Of a DNA stretch of 64,000 nucleotides, positions 22,475-37,400 are shown piece after piece (positions within the stretch are counted from its first letter, which is position 1; each line of letters opens with the position of its first letter). This stretch comes from Phoronis australis (taxonomy: Eukaryota > Phoronida > Phoronidae): contig NMRA01000184.1 of NCBI GenBank assembly GCA_002633005.1, positions 294,328-358,327 on the forward strand. Direction: 5' to 3'. The position numbers and the translations under genes were made by a program. The notes beneath the pieces are model-generated. The model was given only the letters and a program-made list of their open reading frames with translations. It was not told the DNA's origin and made no database searches.

Positions 22475-25400
22475 CTGGAAAAAGAAGATTAAATTAGTGA
22501 CTTGTTAGCATCTTTTGTGAAATCAATGGTGGATTATATTCAGAACAAAATAATTTACTAGAATGCTTTTAAACTGGAATGCGTTCAAATGCGTCTTTGA
22601 TATAGAACAAAAGAGTAAACTCCAGTGGCGATTTACGTGAATCATTCAAAAGTTCCTCGTCTATTTGGCCACTGCTGAGTTCAAAACATCAAAACCTTCA
22701 ACTAAATGAGTATACCCCAACAAGAGCACGGCAGAAAATCCAATATGACAATCAGTTGCAAGGATAGATCAACAGTATTGTCAGGAACTCGCACAACAGT
22801 CTAACAGAAATGCTGCAAGCAGAGCCAATGAAACTGAACAAGTGGCTACGGAAGCATCCTAGAAAACTATCAGTGAGATCGGGATTTTCATTACACAATT
22901 TTCATCCAGAAATCAATGGGACTTCAGATAGAATGTTATTTTAATAAACAAAAAAATATGGAGTGGTCTTAATATTTTCAGACCAGTTATGGTTATAACT
23001 AACGTGACTGATTCTTACATGTACACATAATTTAGCCTTGTATTCTTTGCCATAAAGTGTTGGTGTGAAGCCCAAACGAATCAATGTTCCATTGGACCCG
23101 ACAGGGCCAAGCTCTCCTCTCTGAGGGGACACGGTGAACCCAGAGTCACTCCCAGCGACAAAGAAGGCATGGAAAGGAATTGGATGTCTGCAAAGAAATA
23201 GAACTTCATGACAATTCTTGTAAACTGTAGTGTAGAGTCTATTCACATTTTGCTTAAAGAATCTCAATAAAGAGCTACATGTCTGCAACAAAACGATCAA
23301 TGGAGAAAAGGTTTTTGTCCATTTGTGAGAAATTTGATTACCAGCGACATCTTTGCTAGCAAAAGTGCAATCTCTGTTCAAACGTTTCAAGTCAAACTTG
23401 CAGCATAAGATAACTGCAATCCATTATAATAGCTTGACACTTCAAAATCTACATAATTATTTCCTCGACTTTGCCACGAACCTTGTCTGACTGGTCAGCC
23501 TAAAGCCAACACTGGACTCCTTGTTTAGTCCATTTGCCTCCACTCGGATAGTGTCATCTGACTCTGGCTCTGTAGCAACAAACTTGACAGGGAAACGCCA
23601 GACACCACCAGTCACACTCTTCACTTGCAAGTGCCCCTCATAACTGGAACAGAAAAGACATGCAGTGAAGACTTTTCAATTGTTTATCGAAAATACAACA
23701 TTTGGATATACAAAATAGTTAATACATAAAATAGGACTGGTATACCATTCACACATCTTTTCATGTGCACATCGCACAATGTGATGGTCACAATGACTAT
23801 TCATTTACCAGCTACTAAAATACTAACTGGTTTTAATATAAATAACATACACTACATTTTGCTTTAACAGCTTCTTTTATTTGGGTACCGTGACACAGGT
23901 ATTGCTGTAATTGAGAAGTTTGCTTGGACCTTTATTGTGTTGCCACACGATATGTTGACTTGGCTAATGCGCAACGCATAATGCACCAGTTAGCAATACC
24001 ACCTTGATCATCTAAATACTTCTAACAGTTGTGATGTGCCGTGGCTTAGGAACAGTAGAACACAACAACAACAACTAATTTATTTGCAGAACAAGACTGA
24101 GAGAAAAGTAATCAGACAAAATATCGTCCCGTCTGCTTCCGCTCAGACATCATTCAACAGGAATTTCAGGTCAACTTTGACTGAATACTTTTGGCATCTA
24201 CTGTGTTATTGTTTTATGCAACACACTAATTCCCCCCATTAAGTTGACATGAAATGCATTTTTAAAACAGCTGCTGTTCAGAAACCATTGATGAGACAGC
24301 TACTTTGGACCATCCTTTTACCTGGGTCTGTTTACTAACGATTTGAAGGAGATGAATTGCAATGAAATATCACTTACGTCATCATTTGAAATGGAGCAAA
24401 GACAACGTTGAACACTAGCGACACTAATCCAGTGACTTTATCCTTCATTTGTCGGACAAACTTAAGAGCAATGGACGACTGCAACTTTTCCTTCGCAGTG
24501 TCATCATCAAACACAAACTCGTATGTGAATTCATCTGCTAACCAGTTACCTGAAAGAGCAGACGGGAAGGAATGTTAACTTTCATCAATGGCTGTGAGAT
24601 ATTCACAAAATAATGGTCAATTATTTATGAAACCATGGCTTCTTTGACATCAAATTATAATAAACATCAAAAATAAATTATGATACTGCTTCACACTGTT
24701 GCATCCTAAGTCACATACATTACAAAGAGGGAAAACAGAGTGACTAGTAATTTAGCTAAATGGGAGTCTCCTGTCTGGAGGTTTCAACAATAAATAACAA
24801 AAGAACACATAGACTCTCCAATAACAAATTCCTGCAAGGCACTTACCCGTGCCTATAACGACACCTTCAGGCAAATCTGGAAGTTCACCGGACGGTGTGA
24901 GCGACCTCTTCAAGATAGTTCTCTTGGGACCATTAGCGCTTGGTATGACTCCTGTGAGCACGACTTCCAGACGTTCCTCTGTGCGCCCCCTGGCTTGGCA
25001 CTCCAGAACAACAGTCTGTTCTGCGTGGTTACTGATCTCTGGGATGCCTTGTATTGGATAAAGCCAACGTATGTCACGAACAGACCCACTTCGAACACGC
25101 ATCAGATCAGGGCTGAAACAAAATTGCAAGACAAACAGTAAATTGATAGCAAGTAATATCAATATTAGGTATCAGCCAGAAACTAAAATTTCAATTTTCT
25201 AGTAACATTTTTGTCACAGGAGACCTTCCTGGACCTGAGATCATAAAACTTGCCCAATCATGTTGCACAAAATTTTAAAGTTTACTCAAAATGTACGACA
25301 CAGCTGGTTAACAGCTTTCAAGGTGGCAAATCTATGATTTTATGGACAGGTTTAATTATTCCTCAAGACTCCCTATGGGTAAAAGCAAAAACAAACATGC

Positions 25401-28400
25401 TGGTGGCATCTTTGTAGTGTTGCTGCAACCATCTGCCCTTTGAAATTGTGGCCGGGGCTTGTTTGTGGTGTTTTAAATATGGCAGTGTTGTCACAACATT
25501 ACACAAAAGCCCCCAGTCTGGTTTCAACTCCAAATGAAGGCCAATTATGTATAGCAGTTTAAAGTGTTATTAAAACGGGTACCAGAGAACCAAAACCTAA
25601 TGCATCAATTTTGGAAAAAAAAATCAAAATATGACTTTTCCAGAGGAATTCAATGTCAGAAGTCAAACAGTTCAAAAATCAACAATCAGAGTCCATGATA
25701 TATCAATTTATTTTAGCATGTGTTTTATTGCCGTGAAGTCATCGCTAATTGATCTACAGCTGCTCCCCACAAAAGAACCTTAGATCAGAGTTCCTGATAA
25801 ACAAGCTTCTGTACAAATATATTGACAAAATACAACTTGCCATGAAATGGGCCGACTTTCTAATAGAATAACAAACGCCATAGATGTTATTTATTGAAAG
25901 AGGAAGTTCAAATCCCCCATCCCCACCAAGCATCTGCCACTGGGGTCTAGTATTTCAGTAATTAACAAAATTTTTGTTCTGTAACCAAGTATTAGAAAAA
26001 AGTTTTTATAATAATTTAAGATTTCATGAATGCCTATTTTCCATTCTGCGTCTCCTATCATGTTAAATACCTAACTTAACTAAAACTATCATTTTTAAAA
26101 AATCATTTTCTGCTGTCCCTAACTCCACTCACTGTGTGGCTGACTCTGGCAGGACATAAGGCCAGGTGGTTCCGTCTCGTTTACGGACAGTGACAATGCA
26201 CAGCGCCTCGAACATTCTCATGTCATCTGGAGCAAAAGCTATCGGAATGTCAACAGTTGACTTGGGTCCAACGCGGATACTGGTGTTGTTTCTCAGTAAC
26301 AGACAAAATGGTGAATCCTCCTGAGACTCCTTGTTGCTTAGGATTCGCTCCAGCTGTTGATCATTGTCTGAAAATAATGGATACACAGGGTAAAATAGGA
26401 ACCAAACAATGTTTGAAGGGTATCATTAGAATCATATTATAATGACATGCAACAATTCACCAAAAATCTACAGTATGCAAGAACTTGATTTGAAAATTTT
26501 CAGTGTTAAAAAACAAAAACTAATCGTCCACACTGAAAAGCTCAATGAAAAGCTACAGTTCATGCTTCGGTGGAAAAATACTCATGTCATCTTAGTAAGT
26601 CAAACAGGCAGAGGCTACGCATCAGTTACGTGAAAGAAAATGGTCGACAGTTCTGAAGATTGTAGAGAGTTGTACTCTACCAATAGCCTATTAGATGCAT
26701 GTGTAGATAAAACACAAAAAAATAAAAAATAGATAAGGCAACTCAGTGCTAATGCCTACTGCACATATCACAGATAGCCAATTTCTGTGCTAGTAACTCA
26801 AACAAATAATAAAATGAAATTTCATAGCAATAAAAAACTGTCTCCTGCTTTGTTTTTCGGTACATTAATTCACACGATTGCATTTTTCCAATATCTATTA
26901 ATCAGCCAGTGAGAATACAAAGCACCAATGTAACAAACACCTCTATACAATGCTCAACTTAAACTGATGAAGCAGGCAACAACACAGCAAACATCACTAC
27001 ATTGACAACACCTGGTGGAGGGAACATGAACTACTCACTTAAGGATTTTTGTGAGCCGGTGGCACACGAGACGACAGCCCATGAGCATGAGGGACTGTTT
27101 GAGGACCCCACTGTAGAGAGAAGTGGAGTCAGGGTGTACAGAGATAGAACAGAGCCAGAAAGGAGAAACAGTACACAGCGTGGGACTCGTAAATGATCCA
27201 GTAAGTCTGACATTGCAACTGACCGATGACCATGTTGGTGGTCGCAGCAGGTGCAAAAATCAATGGCTGCGGTCTTCAAACAGCATTGTCATGGAGTTTA
27301 ATCATCCACATCATACTGTTTTGACTTCGGCAAAAGGATTTCATCAATAACCATGTGTTTACAGGTCCCAACAATCTGATTAATAGGAGTGCCTCGAGTA
27401 TTTAGCGAATTAGTCTGAAATGAATTGCTTCTCCACTCAGAGTGCCAAGTTTGGTAGAAAGGAAGTTGTTAATAAAAAGAAAGGTTGAGCACTCAACCAA
27501 TTGGTTTTGTAGCACCTCCAGAAGTCTTGCAATCTGAATGTTCAATAAACAAAGAAAGATTGCACAGATTTTTTTTCTGTCCAGCTTGTATATAGACTTT
27601 TTTGTAAAAATCAACTGCAAATATCGTCCTTTGCAACAAAAAGCTATCTACTAAAAGTTCTGCAATTACAACATTATATCGTGACAATATTAGGTTGATT
27701 TGATGTTTAGAAGGTTTGACAATAAATAATTGAGATAAATAAGCTGAGGGTGACAGTATTAATCATCAGGGGGTTATTTGCACCAGAAAGAAATAGTGAA
27801 TGAAAAAGTAAATGTGACTTTGCAAAAGTTTGTATAAACACAATTTCCAAGTTTTAAACGTTCCCTAATCCTAGTACCCACCTGTGAGTGCTACATCCAC
27901 GAGCACAGCATGATCCAAGGGGTTCCTGAAGGGGATGATGAGTGTCTGGCTGGTGCCAGCAGGTGTCACTATAGTCAGCGTGTCCTGAGGCTGAGGCAGG
28001 AGGCCAGTCCCAGAGGCGAGGAAAACCCACTCACCATACTGCAACAGACAGGGTCGGTGTGGTTAGGCAACAGTCAACAAAGACAAAAAAACAGACAATG
28101 GTGCTAAATTGCAGAAAAGGTTAACCTTGCAAAAAACATTACATCGTGACAATTGTTTTTTTAAATTCATCTGGCTTCATCAAAATTATGGTGACAAATC
28201 TAGAACGAAATAAGACAAAAATGCATATTCATACGTAAATCAGTAAATTTTTTGCTTTGAAATTCTCCTGATTGTCAGCGTGCAGAGATTTTGTCAATTT
28301 TTCTAAAAATACCATAATAAAAACAACAATGGATTTAAAACAGTCTCAATAGCCAACTGACACTCCACAGGTTGTCATTGTTAGTCTAGTCTACTATTAT

Positions 28401-31400
28401 TCCCTTGTAACTGGCTGTGTCTGTGTATCTTTACTTGGTGTTGGGCCTAGCGAGGTGGCCACTGTTTTTTCTTCTGAGGATGGTGTTTTAAAAAATGCCG
28501 AAACATGTCAAGCCGGTTTAAATCCATCGTGGTTTTTATTAAAAATACCATCAACAATAAAAAAATCATGAAAAATTATATTAAACCAACATAGGTCTTA
28601 AGGTGTTGCACCACAATGCCAGGTGATTCTTTCATGTCACAGGAGGAATCTTTCCAGACAATGCATGATAAGAATACAAGAACGGTCATGTCAAGGTCAC
28701 GGTGAAATGTCTAAGTGTGTAATATTTACTAATCCAGAATATTATCTCACATAGAAGGCAAAACGAATTGAGTTATTTAATGTTGACCTGGACACAATCA
28801 AGTACTAAGTATACTGTCCAGTAAAGTGCATTAATTTTACGGCCCTAAAATTAACATTACACTATTCTATTACAGCCCTTAATTTCTCAGTACCACGCTG
28901 GACAACAATTATTAATTAGTATGCGTTTTACAGTTTGTTGAAAAGCGGTGCACTCATGGTATTAATATGCACACCAAAATTTTACCCAACTACATTTAAA
29001 CATCTACGCAATACTATGCCTGAAAGCATGTCTCCGTCAATTAGTATTTTTCTTTACAAACAACATACAATGAAACTCTGGTCCACTCTGAGTGTAAGAT
29101 TACACACTACAGCAATGAGTGTAATAAAACAACTATAATGGCTTACCTCGGAGATCTAGAAAATACAAAATAAATGAAATGTTTATATATGAGAGTTTCA
29201 ATTCACACTGTGATTTTTATTAAAAAAGTTAACACAAACTCAACATGGCGTGGGATTACTTGCGAGGAAAGATTTTGAGGTGAGCATTGAGCCACTACGT
29301 ATGGTTAAAAACATTAAGGAACACTGTCCAGGGGCGGATCCAGGATTTTAAGTTAGGGGAGGGGGGGCCAGGGCAAGGTATTAGCCAGGATTTTGTCCGT
29401 CAGACATTCGCACCCCCAAACTGCCAAATGGAGAGAATGTGAGAATTTTAGATGGCCCTTGGACCCCCCTAAATCCACCACTGCTGTCTTTTTGGTAAGG
29501 GTGAATTAATTTGAATATTGTGTTGTGATCACATGTGCCTGACATACACAGCAGCGTTAACCTGCATTTAGCTATAAGGATATGACATCACTAGCAACAC
29601 CAAACATGTAATCACCTCATGAGAAACGCACAAAATGTTGTCAAACAGTTGAGTTTATAAGTCTCAATCATGGACAAAAATACCTTTTGAAAAACGATTA
29701 TTTTTTTCTTGCACAGTACTTCGTTATGTCACCACATATATTCACGCGGCTGAAGTGATGTGCTTGTTCAATGCAAACCCAAACGTGAATGGTGAAAAAC
29801 ATTCAGAACACCAAATCTCAGTAAATCATCAGATTGCTGACTTACCTGTTCACAGTGGAAAGATATTTTGGCCGTGTGATCGGTTTCGCCCAGGGTTGAC
29901 GGCATGAAGTTGATAACAAAATCTTTTGACTGCCGAGGAGCTAATTCGATAGGTCGGTCGTTCTCACGATCCAGAGAGAAGTTGTTGGTATTCGATATGG
30001 TTGGTATAAGCTCAAGCTTCTCATGTGTTGGGTTGTTGAGAGTTATCTTTGTTTTCGTCCATCTAGATTAAAATAAATATACAAAACGTGAAAATGCTAT
30101 ACATATCATGATATGAACACGTGTTCAAGAACTTTTAGAAGGCGACAAGGCTGTCACCCTAAACTTGTGCTCATGACAACCTAGCATACTAAACACGGTG
30201 ATGAAACAGTCTGCGGACAGCCAGAAATTGGCCAAAACATGGGTTTAATTTTTAACATAGTAGAATTGCACTCCACAAGACATATTGTATCACTACCTAC
30301 CTTCCCAGTTCACATTCCATGTGTGGTAGGGTCGTTGGCATTGGGCTGGTGGCCTCAAGAACAAGGTCATACCAGAACTCTCCAGTCAGCTCATTGAAGA
30401 ACACCAGACTGGAAGACAAAAGGTAAGGTATTTCTAAGGTAGGTCTTATGGTACACCTAAAGCTATAGACAGGTTCTCACCCACAATCAAACTAATAAAA
30501 ATCAGACTGCAAGAATGGCAACAGAGATTTGTTGCTCCATTTCCAATGTAATGTACTTCAAACCACCCACTGTAACAATCAATCAGTGAAAATGAAAACA
30601 CCTAAAGCAATTCAACAATAGAAAAGAAAGTTAATATTAAATATTTGTTTAATGTTTACTAAGAACTGCATGCATGTCACCCTGTTTAGCTGGCTAAAAC
30701 ACAAAAATCCAATTACGGTTTTTAGTGTAGTTCACAAAATCAGTCTCCTAAGTGACAGGATTCCATTTCCAGTAACAACATACCGTAATCACCAAAAGTA
30801 TCAGTGACTCAAGAGACTGCTTCAAAGTTTATCGGGGTTGGCTATAACTCTGAAGTTGCAAATTCAAAAAATAACAGTGCATGTGCACATTGCCTGTGAC
30901 TTGAGTATCAAGCTCATTCAGCAACAATTCAATCAAGGTCAAGTTGGATGAGTTGTATGGTTTTAAACTCCAAAGTGCTTCAGTTGAAAATCAAACATTT
31001 CGTTTTTAACCCGCAATACACAGCGAAATATGCTTTTAAAATAGATGATTATGACACACTTTCTATAAATTCCTGAAACAAATTTCATCAACCGTCACCG
31101 TTCCTCACCTTCCCTGCGACTCCCCGACTGTGGCTGGGAAGAAGGTCAAGTTGTACACACCCCTCTCCCCAGGTCCCAGACACATGACGGGCTCTCCGCT
31201 CAGCCCCGTTCCCTCCATAGAGACATCCAAAACGATCTCCTTTGATGTCGGGTTGGTGACAGCCACTTCTAACACAGCACGTTTCTGTAAGCATTGGAGA
31301 TAAGTAGACACAATGTTATACATTTTATGTTTAGTAAGTTCTCCTTGCAACAGTTACTGACAACTTCCCTAATTTATTGAAGAAAAATAAATCCAACATT

Positions 31401-34400
31401 TATCGCTTTCATTGATGGTATTAATACAAAGCTTCAACACATTTGCTAGTGGTCCTACCACTAGACCTACCACTACATACACTCAATTAAAACAGGCTGG
31501 CTTATCTATTCAAACAAAGTGTGCTTATGTATGCCATGGATTGATAAATTAACACTATGCAGGACACTCGAAAAATTGTCCAAGTTTTACAAACTTCAGT
31601 ACATCATATCTCACAAATGGGCGACCAAATTCCTATGAAACTATTAAGATACCGTGCTTCATACAAAATCGAGTGAGGAATTAATGTTTTGAAAACAGTC
31701 AACTTTTTGGCTACCAAAAATGGGACAAAAGTTGCATAAAATGAAAACGAGATGATAATTTAGAAAAGTGAAGTGTTTTTGAGATTCCATCCTCAATATT
31801 TACATCACACAAAATGTGGTCATGTTATTTATTAATAATTATATTGCCGTTCTGGATGGATGTACCTTAACTTTTTTGCTAAATTTTATTAAAAAGACAC
31901 GGCCAAATGACCCAGTTAACAGAAGATGGTGTGAAACATCAAATTCTACACACATTTAGTTTTATAAAAAATACACTTCTACCGACTCAAACTCTATAGC
32001 TTTGCAGACATTAGGCTAAATAAACAGAAAAGTTCATCAGGTCTTACACAACACTTAAACTACAGAAGCAGTCCGATCTAACACCACTTCTCTAAATACC
32101 CAAGTTCATCAGGTCTTGCTAAACTACAGAAGCAGTCTAACACCACTTCTCTAAATACCCAAGTTCATCAGGTCTTACACAACCCTTAAACAACAGAAGC
32201 AGTCTAACACCACTTCCCTAAATACCCAAGTTCATCAGGTCTTACACAACCCTTAAACTCCAGAAGCAGTCTAGCACCACTTCTCTATACCCAAGGCACA
32301 ACATAATCAATGATAACTGATTAGACAAACTTAAGCAATGTTATCAATTAAAATTACATTTTAACATGCAAAATCCTACGCAAGCCACTATTCACGCACA
32401 CAATTGTATAATGGTGATATCTAACCAGCCAGATTAAGCAGAAACAGACAGAAGCTCTTCATGAATTCTATGTCCTCTAACGGTCCAAGATAACAAATAC
32501 AAATAACAATACCTAGTCTGACAAAACAAATCAATTGAACGTTAAAGAACAAATATGTTTACCTCAGGGGTAGTATCCACCAATGCCTTGTGAGAAAATT
32601 ATCAGCCAGAAATGAATTAAGACAAATGTTCTACTTTGCTATAGACCAGTTCATTTGCTCATTAAAACCAGAACTTTTCATTTCTATCAGCTCATTGATT
32701 CTCGTGAAATTCGCAATACCACTAGGTATGAAAAATCCATGTCACAAACACACTTGCTTATGTTATGTGTCATTCGTACTAAGTCTTGCTACATGGCACA
32801 ATTGAAGAAATGTAATGTATCATGACAGAATAAAATGTCCCATCATGGAAGAACTGCTGTTTGTCCTCTGAAACATGGGCTAATTTCACCCAATTAAAAC
32901 TTTTTGACAAAGTGTCTACTGAAACAAAAAATTACTATAATTACAAAATTTGTCTGTTGCACCTACTTCCAACTGAATTGGATCAAAAAAATGTTGAGGC
33001 TTATGACAAATCTCATTTCATAGGAGAATGCATTAAACACTTGTTATACAATTGGCAATTTAAGAAACAACAAAAAGTAATATTCGGTTTTAAAAGACAA
33101 TCACATGGAAACTTTTTCAGGAACACGGAAAAGGGAAATACAGTGCTTAACACACTATTAAATAGTAATCAAACATGAGATTGCATAAAATCAAAACAAT
33201 ATAATTTATAAGACTGTAACAGCATTTTTGAGACTTCATCTTGAACTTTTATATCAAGTGAAATTTGGTCATGGTGTTTTACTATCAACATACCTTTCTC
33301 AGGGCTTGGAATGACAACTGGCAAATTTAAAATAGAAAATTTTCCAAGTGAAGTTGCGCTCCACAAATAAATATGCTTGTCTGATAGAAACAATGTTTTT
33401 GTGTTGTAAAATTTAACTGAAATAAAAGTTTTTTGCAAGAACAAAGTCAGAATAATGGCAAAAAAGAGACAAGAAAAGAGGAAACCGGAGATCAAATATT
33501 AAGTGGAAATCTAAACAAAAAAGAGAAAATGATCTTAAAAGAAGAATATAAATCGGTAAATAAAACAACAAGAATGGATCAATTGAAATTTGAAATTTTC
33601 GGATGTAACAACTTCCTTTATCAACAAAAACAGAAATAAAGTAAAATCAAACACAAAATGACAATTGACATATAAGATATGGTGTAATGAAAATGATACA
33701 TTTTTGCGTAAAAAATTCAATGACAGAAAATTCCAAGCCCTGCTTTCTTTTATTGGTAAATTTTACTAAAAAGACACGTTCACATGACACAATTAATGGA
33801 GGAATGGTGAGTCAAAAATCAAATTCTTTCCATTCTCAGAAAATATCGTACATTTACTAAAAAACTTAAAATCTTTAATTTTGTAATTATTTGACTACGT
33901 ACACAGACTTGTCGCTAACGTCCTACATTACCTTAAGTTTTGAGAAATTATTATTATTATATACCTGGCAAGGGCAGGATATGGTCAGCGTTTTCTCCGG
34001 TGGTGGAGCACATACAGTGACATCTATTGAGTACCAGACACGGTAGCCCTCATATTCACCGACCTCAGACACTTCCTGGAATTCTTCACCGTCACTGTCG
34101 ATGTCGCTATGGAAACAAACCATTAGCATTATATGATGAGTAGTGCCTGAGGGAAATTTATAAAAAAAATATTTAAATCATAAAAACAATTTTTTTAATA
34201 ATTGCTATAATATCACAAATGACAAGTGAGACATTTTAAGACATCATTTTCTTTTTAACAAATTAGTGGCTGGATATTACTTTTGATTTGACTAATGCAA
34301 GGCAGTCTAAGGAAGAGAATTCAATTAGTAACCCTTATTACTGCTAACTGTTGAGTATACATTATACCAAAATGTAAACCTTCCAACAGGAGTTATATTA

Positions 34401-37400
34401 AATTCTGGTGATGACATTAACAAAAGGCAATGAAATCCGCCACATTTCCATGTTTAAAGAAACTTTTCTAACAGCTATTGGTTTTAATATACTATTATCC
34501 ACATCTACAACAAAGCTAATGATAGCCTCAACATTCTGTATCCATGAGGTGCTCCCATACTGAAATACCTCCCAATTCTTAAGGGGTTTTTAGACAATTA
34601 AAATAAGAATTCTAACTAGACTATTACTGGTACAAGTCTTGTCATCCTGTCGCGTCTTACACAAAACATTGACACACCTTTGCAAAAATATTGACATATT
34701 ATCACCATAAAGCTTACGTGACAGGGTTGACACCAGCGATGAACGAGATCACTCCTTTATAGCTGCCCCTCTTAGTTGGAGCCACGGTCATCTCATACTT
34801 GCCGACCTTTTGACCGAGGACAGATATGAACGGTTGACCGTTGATGAAGCTTAAATCAGACTCGACATGGTAGGTCAACTTCCTCTGTGTCAAGTTGGGT
34901 ACATCCAAGGTTATATGCAGGCTACAACATGTGAAATGAACTGTGAATCCTTGAACATTGCAGCGGGTTTACATGACAGTTCCAAGACATTTCTGTGCTG
35001 GTGAGCAAGTGAGGACGAGGATTGGAACAAGTGTGCTAGTATCAAAATTGGGAGCCACTGTCTAAATAGAGAACATCACCAGACTGAGATGATCTTCTGT
35101 TTGTAATAGGCAACATTGCAACTGAGTTAGTAAAACAAATTTGAATAACAGAATTTCAAAATTATTTGTAAATTCAAAGGTCAATAAGTTCGACATATTA
35201 TAAAACAATGACTCATAAAGCTAAAAGTAACCAACCAGTCTAGAAATCTGTAACACAATAGTGTCTACATTTGCAAAGCTAAAATGCTCAAAATATTTGG
35301 GACTGACTGAGAGGTAAATGCCATCCATCTTTTTTCTTCTATCATATAAAGTGTGTTTAAACAGTCCTATATAACACAATAGTTACCTCTGCTTGGCTTC
35401 ACAGTCCAGGCTGAGATGATCCAGAGCCAGAGGTTTCTTGGGCATCCCCTTCAGTTGGAACAGATGTTCTGTGCCATCATCAACGTTGACCAGTGTAAGC
35501 AATCCCTAAATAAAGAATAATATACCTTGCATATAACTTGTGCGCACACGTACGAAAATTGCTTTGGAACACGCAGACACATATTTCAAGAAGAATTCCA
35601 ATTCTTAAATGAGGGGAGTTATTAAGGACTTCTCCACCAACTGTACAGTCTCATCCACGGTGTTATTGGCATGTTTAATTGTTTCAAACAAGATTCACCT
35701 ATTAAGCTAACCCAAAAATTTTTATAAATTCCGTTGTATTGACTACCTATAAATGCCTTAGAAAGCACAAAACTGTGTATAATTACGATTTATCTGTATT
35801 TCAGCAAACAATTGACTCAAAAATGAATAACGATAACCAAATCTTACTGTGACGTCTCCTTCCAGTGGAGGTCTGTACATGAGGGGGTATAACGTAGTTT
35901 GGTAAGCCTTGACCACCAGTGTTGGGGGGCCATAGAACCCGACGCCGCTTATCTGAGCTTCCATGGTCCAGTCATGGTTGGTCGGGTTGATCTGAAAAGG
36001 AACATCCACATTACAAATGCTAAGTTAACTGTGGCTGTAAGAAGAGTGTGGCTTAAAATCTTACAATTTAGAAAATCATCCATGCCCAATTTTTGATTAC
36101 ACCTCAGGCAAACGTGGAACATTTTAAAAATGATTCTTAACAGCATTTTGGAAAACCATCTATAAGGTATTCTATTCTGAAAGTTTGGTGTGAATCTAAA
36201 GAGCCATTTCTGAGATAAGAAGTTCCAAATTGAGACAATTATCTCAGGTCCTACATATAACTTTAACCATAATCCAAATGGCTTGCATAACTTGTTGACA
36301 AACATGTCTTTCAGCAGAACCTGGCTTTGAGAACACACCACCAGCCCATCGTGGGGCCCAAACCAACTATCTCATGGTTCAGTCCTGTGACTTACAATAG
36401 GTATATTCTGCGTGACAGCTTGATGTACATGGGACGTGAATTCCAGCTCAGCATTGCTACCGTCTGGATTGACAGTGCACTCAATCTGGTAAACACGGAC
36501 ATCGTCAACAGAGCGCAGCACAATCCTACATGGATAGTGTCCTGCCTTATCTGCACAGAACTTGATTGGTAGGTCGACGTAATGCTCATCCATGACAACT
36601 CCTGAAACCAGACAATTGTTGCAATAAAAATGTCACAAATCAATTTCACATTCAATGTCAGAAAATTATGAAATTACTGTGGATCATTTTCAAAAGTACG
36701 ACGATCTAAGAACTGCTATGGTCAAGAAGTTCATAACACAAAAATCATTCACAGAACATTCTCTCACAACATAAAATCAGTCAAAACTTGAGATGTGGTA
36801 AATACAAACAGTTAAAATTCTAGTATTTTCATAGCACTTGGACTATAAAGGGTTTTAAATTTTGAATTTGGGAGGATCTGGATCGCCTTATTTAGTTTCA
36901 GATATATTTTCTACGGAATTTGTGTTCAAATTCAGCATCAGATTTTGTAAATCTAACTACTGAGCACATCATTAATTCATGTGTCGATTGGCACTTACCT
37001 TGTGAGCCAAAAAGTCCAGCAGGTGATTTTGGTATGTTACCAGTGGCTGTCTTCACAATGGTTTCAGATGCAGTCATTGGTTTAATTTGCAATGGATTGG
37101 GCATGGAAAGAGTCTTGGGTGCTGAAAAATATCCTGAATCCAACTCCACTTGGAAAACTGGCCCAGGGTCACCTTTCTTGGGAACCTGTGAGTAAAATAT
37201 AAGCCATGATGTAGACAGTGCCATCTGTTGGAATAATGTAAAGACGGATACTGGTGAATTATGGCAAATGTTTACAAGTGTGGACAGCTTTCAATTGAAA
37301 TTTAGTGCGGTAAAACGTGCTAGCATTTAAAGCAATGAAACACCCATTCTTGGTTACTTCGACAGTCAATGACACTAATTCAAGAATTAACCACCCACTT

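Larger units (their letters stand above)
31285..33964 (-). other. long CFAP47 intron (2.7 kb)
   Basis: The flanking exons join directly at phase 0, so no coding exon is required here. It contains the tandem repeat at 32031-32294 and the MITE at 33300-33742. The open frames at 32861-33178 and 33169-33495 are AT-rich and not protein-like. Confidence 0.55.

Noticed and set aside
32861-33495. AT-rich open frames in the long CFAP47 intron
   Set aside because: Composition is Lys/Asn/Phe-biased and one frame lies largely inside the MITE at 33300-33742. Flanking CFAP47 exons join in phase without them.
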